This document shows, piece after piece, positions 4,744 to 8,443 of a stretch of DNA of 8,443 nucleotides (the first letter of the stretch is position 1; every line of letters starts with the position of its first letter). This stretch comes from Candidatus Dadabacteria bacterium (lineage in GTDB: Bacteria; Desulfobacterota_D; UBA1144; Nemesobacterales; CSP1-2): assembly GCA_022615255.1 (NCBI GenBank), contig JAKEHC010000098.1, positions 1 to 8,443 of the forward strand, in the 5' to 3' direction. The position numbers and the translations under genes were made by a program. Under the pieces are notes generated by a model. That model had not been told where the DNA came from and searched no databases. It worked only from the letters and a program-made list of their open reading frames with translations.

Positions 4744-6175
4744 GTCTTAGCAACTTTATTTTCAGCGCCATTTTTCCCACGAACTTAAACCTATCGTCTA
4801 TTCTCATTCCGCCGACCCACATGATTTTCCTCCCGCTGAGAAATATAGGAATTCTGTTTCTAAGGAATCTCGGAACCTTCTCGTCAATAAAAAAATGTTT
4901 TAGCTTTTTGCTCGCTTTCTTCTCTTCCCTCTTAACAGGGGTGCGGTGTTTAGAAGAAGGTTTTGGTGAGCTCTTCACAATTGACTTGGACATTCCGAGC
5001 GGGATGAACCTGTCCCCGGGACGGAAATTTCTTACTTCTATCGGAAACTCAACAGAATCGGCATCAAAAAACCCGATGGAATTATCTTCACTGGGCGCTT
5101 TAATCTTAGTAATTTCGACTTCAAACTCAACTTCGGGGAAGCTCCATTTTCCTGTCGAAGGCACTTTGTATTTGAACTCAAGTTTTAGCTTCGATTTTTT
5201 ACCGACCAGAAAGAGGTCATATCCCTTTGCCACCACTATTCCATCCGGAAGAGAGATTTCACCCGACGAGCTCTGAGAAAGTATAAGCTCGTCAGTGGAA
5301 AATATATGATCTGATGAGATTTTTCTTAAATTCCCCTTTACCCTTTCAATGGCTAATCTTAAAACCACAAACCTTATGGCTTCAGGAATGTTTTTATATC
5401 GGGTGATGGTGCCAAGAAGCTCATCACTACCTAGGGTCTCGAACACAACTTCGAACTGTTTCTTTCCTTCCCTTTTTATAAAATCCTCTTCAATTCTCAA
5501 AATCTTAGCTGTTCTTGATAGCGTTTCTTTAATCTTTGGATTGTACTTTTTAAGCTCAGGGATCAGTTCTAATCTAATCCTGTTTCTAAGAAAATCCCTA
5601 GCAAAATTTGACGAATCCTTAACCCAGTCAATCCCCTTCATTCTTAAGAACTCTTCAATTTCCATCCTCGAGTTTTCTATGAGGGGTCTAATAATAATAC
5701 TCTCCGATACAGGCGGTATAGCCGAAAGCCCGACTCCCCCACTTCCCCTCAGAATCCTCATGAGAACAGTTTCAGCTTGATCGTCAAGCGTATGAGCGGT
5801 GGCTATTTTTTGAGCCTTATATTTACCCAAGGCCTCTTTAAAAAACCCATATCTAAGAATTCTGGCAGCCTCTTCAAGAGAAAGGTTTGACCTTTTTTTA
5901 AACTCAGGTGTGTTTACCTCTTTTAGCTCAAAGGGAAGGTTAAACCTGCCTGCGATCTTCCTTACAAACCCCGCGTCTCTTTTACCCTCTTTTGTTCTTA
6001 TTCCATGATTAAGGTGAGCAACAATCAGTCTTAACTTATATTCTTGAAGCTCTATCAATAAGTGTAGTAATCCCACTGAATCCGCTCCTCCTGAAACCCC
6101 GACTATAACCGCCTCCCCGGGAGAGAGCATATTAAACCGTTTTATCGTCTTTCTCACCAAATCTGCCAGTTTCAA
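4685..6175 (-). CDS. tilS: tRNA(Ile)-lysidine synthase
   Basis: This encodes 496 residues. TilS uses ATP to attach lysine to C34 of tRNA(Ile2) so that it reads AUA. Visible motifs are the PP-loop SGGADS (28-33), HLNHGIR (54-60), AHTLDDQAET (127-136), and the RNRIRLELIPEL segment (198-208) that closes the N-terminal ATPase domain. The C-terminal domain follows with RPGDRFIPLGM (385-395), KKLKHFFIDEKVPR (423-436) and RIPIFLSG. Two oddities are seen. A Lys/Ser/Pro-rich insertion of about 26 residues (396-421) lies between RPGDRFIPLGM and KKLK, which normally almost adjoin. Residues 478-496 are antisense to the end of the methyltransferase gene, whereas TilS usually ends near the ALKIKLL at 470-476. 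The TTG start at 6175 overlaps the DUF502 gene by 44 bases. GGAGGA is 16 bases upstream, which is long. An ATG at 6130, one base after the DUF502 stop, would give 481 residues starting MLSPGEAV. Confidence 0.93.
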   Translation of the reverse strand: MKLADLVRKTIKRFNMLSPGEAVIVGVSGGADSVGLLHLLIELQEYKLRLIVAHLNHGIRTKEGKRDAGFVRKIAGRFNLPFELKEVNTPEFKKRSNLSLEEAARILRYGFFKEALGKYKAQKIATAHTLDDQAETVLMRILRGSGGVGLSAIPPVSESIIIRPLIENSRMEIEEFLRMKGIDWVKDSSNFARDFLRNRIRLELIPELKKYNPKIKETLSRTAKILRIEEDFIKREGKKQFEVVFETLGSDELLGTITRYKNIPEAIRFVVLRLAIERVKGNLRKISSDHIFSTDELILSQSSSGEISLPDGIVVAKGYDLFLVGKKSKLKLEFKYKVPSTGKWSFPEVEFEVEITKIKAPSEDNSIGFFDADSVEFPIEVRNFRPGDRFIPLGMSKSIVKSSPKPSSKHRTPVKREEKKASKKLKHFFIDEKVPRFLRNRIPIFLSGRKIMWVGGMRIDDRFKFVGKMALKIKLLRPKPWKEGAEEPQARLSLPL

Positions 6176-6797
6176 TTTGATTTGACGCTAGTCCTCCAGA
6201 GATTATTATCTTAAATGCGTCCTCAACGCTTATCGGAAGCTCTTTTACCTCATCTTCAGGTATCATGAAATAATATCCGCCAGTTGGGTTAAGGGCAGTA
6301 GGAAGGAATATTCCCAGAAGCCTTTTCCCCGATTCAGTATACTGAGGGACACTCGTTACAAGTCCTATCGAATACACCCCTTTTCTCGGGTATTCAAACA
6401 TAACGACACGACTTATCCCTTTAAAACTTTTGCTAAGAAAAAGGGTCTCAATTATCTGCTTAGTGGCTGTGTAAATGGTTCTTGCAAGCGGAATTTTTGA
6501 AATCAATCCCTCGCCGATACCAAGTAGCTTTTTACCTATGTAATTTCTTGTAATTGTTCCAACTAATAGAACAATAAGTATTGCTCCAACGAATCCAATT
6601 GCAAATGTAGTGAATTGAAATAAAATTGGATGAAGCTCTGAGAGGGGTCTTATTAAAACCTTGGCAGGCGCGGCGCTTACCAGGCCGATAATCCATTTAC
6701 CCAGCTTAAAGATTATAAATACAGTTAATCCAAATGGAACCGTAAAAATAAGTCCTGCAAGAAAATTCCGCCTAAGGGACCGGGCAATACGTTTCAT
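6132..6797 (-). CDS. DUF502 family membrane protein
   Basis: This encodes 221 residues, typical for DUF502. Two membrane segments are seen: about 14-39 (LAGLIFTVPFGLTVFIIF and on) and about 62-83 (FTTFAIGFVGAILIVLLVG). The cytoplasmic or peripheral remainder carries the family pattern: IPLARTIYTATKQ (102-114), a VVMFEYPRKG strand, FLPTALNPTGGYYFMIP (164-180) and ISVEDAFKIIISGG (189-202). The biochemical role of the family is not established; it is an inner-membrane protein. Its ATG follows the ihfA stop after one further in-frame TGA (TGATGAATG), with no Shine-Dalgarno, so translation probably depends on coupling. Its 3' end overlaps the start of tilS. Confidence 0.92.
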   Translation of the reverse strand: MKRIARSLRRNFLAGLIFTVPFGLTVFIIFKLGKWIIGLVSAAPAKVLIRPLSELHPILFQFTTFAIGFVGAILIVLLVGTITRNYIGKKLLGIGEGLISKIPLARTIYTATKQIIETLFLSKSFKGISRVVMFEYPRKGVYSIGLVTSVPQYTESGKRLLGIFLPTALNPTGGYYFMIPEDEVKELPISVEDAFKIIISGGLASNQIETGRFGEKDDKTV

Positions 6798-6800
6798 TCA

Positions 6801-7085
6801 TCACGCGGTTTTTTTATTTATGGCATCGCGAAGATGCCTGCTAGGTTTAAAAACCACGGCTTTCCTTTTAACGATTTCTATAGTCTCGCCTGTCGCCGGG
6901 TTTCTACCTTTTCTTGCTTTTCTATTCTGAACCCTGAAACTGCCAAATTTGGGAATCTTGATTCCCTCTCCGTTACGCAGTTTCCCTTTAACAGCCTCAA
7001 AGAAAAACTCCACAATCTCTGCGGCTTCCCTTTTTGAAAGTCCAATCCTTGTATGGATAACATCGGCAAGCTCTTTTTTTGTCAT
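6801..7085 (-). CDS. ihfA: Integration host factor alpha-type DNA-bending protein
   Basis: This encodes 94 residues of the HU/IHF family. It opens with TKKELADVIHTRIGLSKREA, has the signature KFGSF at 46-50, the arm GRNPATGE (60-67) whose P63 intercalates into DNA, and ends with VVFKPSRHLRDAIN. The sequence could be HU or IHF from motifs alone. Its position 15 bases after pheT is the classical place of ihfA, so IHF-alpha is preferred. It would work as a heterodimer with IHF-beta (encoded elsewhere), bending DNA for transcription, replication and recombination. The ATG at 7085 has a GAGGG-type ribosome binding site a few bases upstream, in the short gap after pheT. Confidence 0.88.
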   Translation of the reverse strand: MTKKELADVIHTRIGLSKREAAEIVEFFFEAVKGKLRNGEGIKIPKFGSFRVQNRKARKGRNPATGETIEIVKRKAVVFKPSRHLRDAINKKTA

Positions 7086-7100
7086 AACATTTCCCTCTTT

Positions 7101-8443
7101 TTATATTTTTCTTAATTCAGCACTTAGTGCCAGTTGAAGCCCTTTTAATGTCTTTGCCTGAACCTCGTTTGCCTCATCGTCCGTCAGTGTTTTATCCCCC
7201 GCCCTGAGAATCATAGATATAGCTATACTCTTTTTCCCCTGTGAAACAGGAGCGCCTTTAAAAACATCGAACACCCTCAGGTCTTCAATTAAGGGTGAAT
7301 CCACTTTCTTAATCTCGTCTAAGATCTCCCCGAGTGGGATATTGTCGTCTACTAGAAGGGCGATGTCCCTCCTAACTGAAGGGAATTTCGGAAGAGATGT
7401 GAATCTCTTTTCCATCTTTTTCTCGAAGGAGATTAATCTTTCCAGATCGACGTCAAATATATATGTCCTTTTTGAAAGTCCGAGCTTTTCCTGGAATTCA
7501 GGGTGGAGTTCGCCTAAAAACCCGATCTCCTCGCTTTCCATAAAAATCCTTGCGGACTTTCCTGGATGGAGGAATCTGATCTCTTGCGCATCTTGAAGCC
7601 GTATCTTTGATGAAATCGAAAAAGCCTCGAAGACCCGCTCCAAGATTCCCTTCATATCAAAGAAATCAAATTCCTCCTTGTCCCACAGCTCCAGTTGCCT
7701 CCTTCCTGTTGCCGCACCGGTGATTTTTGTGATTTCTTCAGGGAGTCCGTTCTCTTTTAGGATATATGCCTTGCCGAGTTCAAATATCCTTATGTCTTGA
7801 ACCTGATGATTCATATTAAGGCTGACATTTCTTAAAATCCCTGTGATAAGACTGGTTCTCATTGAGGAACTTTCTTTAGTGAGCGGGTTTAGTATCCTAA
7901 GCTGCTCACTCTCGTTATACAAACTTAAAAGCTCCGGGTCATCAAAGCTGTAATTGATCGTCTCAAGGAAGCCAAAAGAGGCGAGTATCTCCTTCACCCT
8001 ATTTTCAAGCGTCTTTTCTTTTTTTGAATTCCCTGTTTTCATCGGGACGGCTGGAAGCGCTATAGGAATGCCGTCATACCCGTAGTGCCTTGCCACCTCT
8101 TCGATTAGATCGATTTCACGATTGAGATCAACCCTAAAGGTAGGAACCCTGAGCGATATCTCCCCGTCTTTAACTCCTATTGCCTCAATCCCAAGCCCCT
8201 CGATTATTCCCTTTATTTTTTCAGTCCCAATATCCGTACCAAGGATGGAGTTTAGGCGCCTTGTCGAAATATTCACCTCTTTTGGTTTAATTAGGCTGGG
8301 GTATACATCTATTTTCCCCTTGGCTATTTTCCCGCCTGAAACCTCTCTGATAAGCTCGGATGCCCTATCAAGCGCATTTGTAACACCGTTTGGATCTATC
8401 CCTCTCTCAAACCTGTAAGATGACTCGGATTTCAGGCTTGTCC
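7101..8443 (-). CDS. pheT: Phenylalanyl-tRNA synthetase beta subunit, C-terminal part
   Basis: The frame is open from the right window edge to TAA at 7101-7103, giving 446 full codons, a little over half of a usual ~800-residue PheT; the start lies outside the window. The GTG at 8276 is an internal valine, not a start, because conserved sequence continues before it. The part seen begins in the B3/B4 domain, with SSYRFERGIDP encoded near 8390-8425, the classic end of that domain. A B5 domain follows, with VPTFRVDLNREIDLIEEVARHYGYD. Next is the synthetase-like core (EILASFGFLETINYSF; MRTSLITGILRN), then the C-terminal ferredoxin-fold anticodon-binding domain (FPSVRRDIALLVDD to the end). With PheS (expected upstream, outside the window) it forms the heterotetramer that charges tRNA(Phe). 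It heads the leftward gene set with ihfA, DUF502 and tilS. Confidence 0.97.
   Translation of the reverse strand, partial: TSLKSESSYRFERGIDPNGVTNALDRASELIREVSGGKIAKGKIDVYPSLIKPKEVNISTRRLNSILGTDIGTEKIKGIIEGLGIEAIGVKDGEISLRVPTFRVDLNREIDLIEEVARHYGYDGIPIALPAVPMKTGNSKKEKTLENRVKEILASFGFLETINYSFDDPELLSLYNESEQLRILNPLTKESSSMRTSLITGILRNVSLNMNHQVQDIRIFELGKAYILKENGLPEEITKITGAATGRRQLELWDKEEFDFFDMKGILERVFEAFSISSKIRLQDAQEIRFLHPGKSARIFMESEEIGFLGELHPEFQEKLGLSKRTYIFDVDLERLISFEKKMEKRFTSLPKFPSVRRDIALLVDDNIPLGEILDEIKKVDSPLIEDLRVFDVFKGAPVSQGKKSIAISMILRAGDKTLTDDEANEVQAKTLKGLQLALSAELRKI

Noticed and set aside
7101..8276. A separate gene starting with GTG at 8276
   Set aside because: The frame stays open to the window edge and encodes conserved PheT sequence before it (YRFERGIDP), so the GTG is an internal valine.

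Overview
The window looks like a chromosomal segment of a Gram-negative bacterium. Signs of this are an IHF-type DNA-bending gene directly after pheT, an OmpR-type two-component system with a periplasmic sensor loop, and a Sec-exported protein. The order pheT-ihfA is typical of Proteobacteria and Desulfobacterota-like lineages. The exact phylum cannot be fixed from this sequence. No rRNA, tRNA, CRISPR array, transposase or phage structural gene is visible.

Left part, plus strand (195-2716). This is a tightly packed set of four genes: a shortened HigB/Gp49-family toxin, its XRE-type (HigA-like) antitoxin, an OmpR-family response regulator and a HAMP-containing sensor histidine kinase. The stop and start codons of toxin and antitoxin share one base. 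The regulator starts 12 bases after the antitoxin stop at a TTG codon, and the kinase overlaps the regulator by 20 bases. The four could form one transcript. The toxin lacks the whole C-terminal half of its family but keeps a normal-looking last few codons, so the module looks like a disarmed toxin beside an intact antitoxin.

Middle part (2717-4041). A secreted two-part protein of unknown function (2984-3793) sits between two dispersed-repeat-like palindromes: an 85-base REP/MITE-like element at 2771-2855 and a 23-base perfect GC-rich palindrome at 3829-3851. By eye, base use in this gene is richer in G+C than in the genes to its right.

Right part (4042-8443). These are housekeeping genes. 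A TrmN6/YfiC-like tRNA adenine methyltransferase runs on the plus strand. It converges on, and overlaps by 59 bases, a minus-strand operon read as pheT (3' part only, running off the right edge), ihfA, a DUF502 membrane protein and tilS. Three of these genes act on tRNA: charging by pheT, C34 lysidine by tilS and probable A37 methylation by trmN6. The minus-strand genes are almost gapless: 15 bases, then 3 bases, then an overlap of 44 bases.

I found no convincing new multi-gene system. The points most worth a second look are the internally deleted toxin, the antitoxin joined to a two-component system, the antisense 3' overlap that appears to have added a tail to TilS, a lysine/serine-rich insertion in TilS, the two repeat elements, and the uncharacterised secreted protein with two possible starts.
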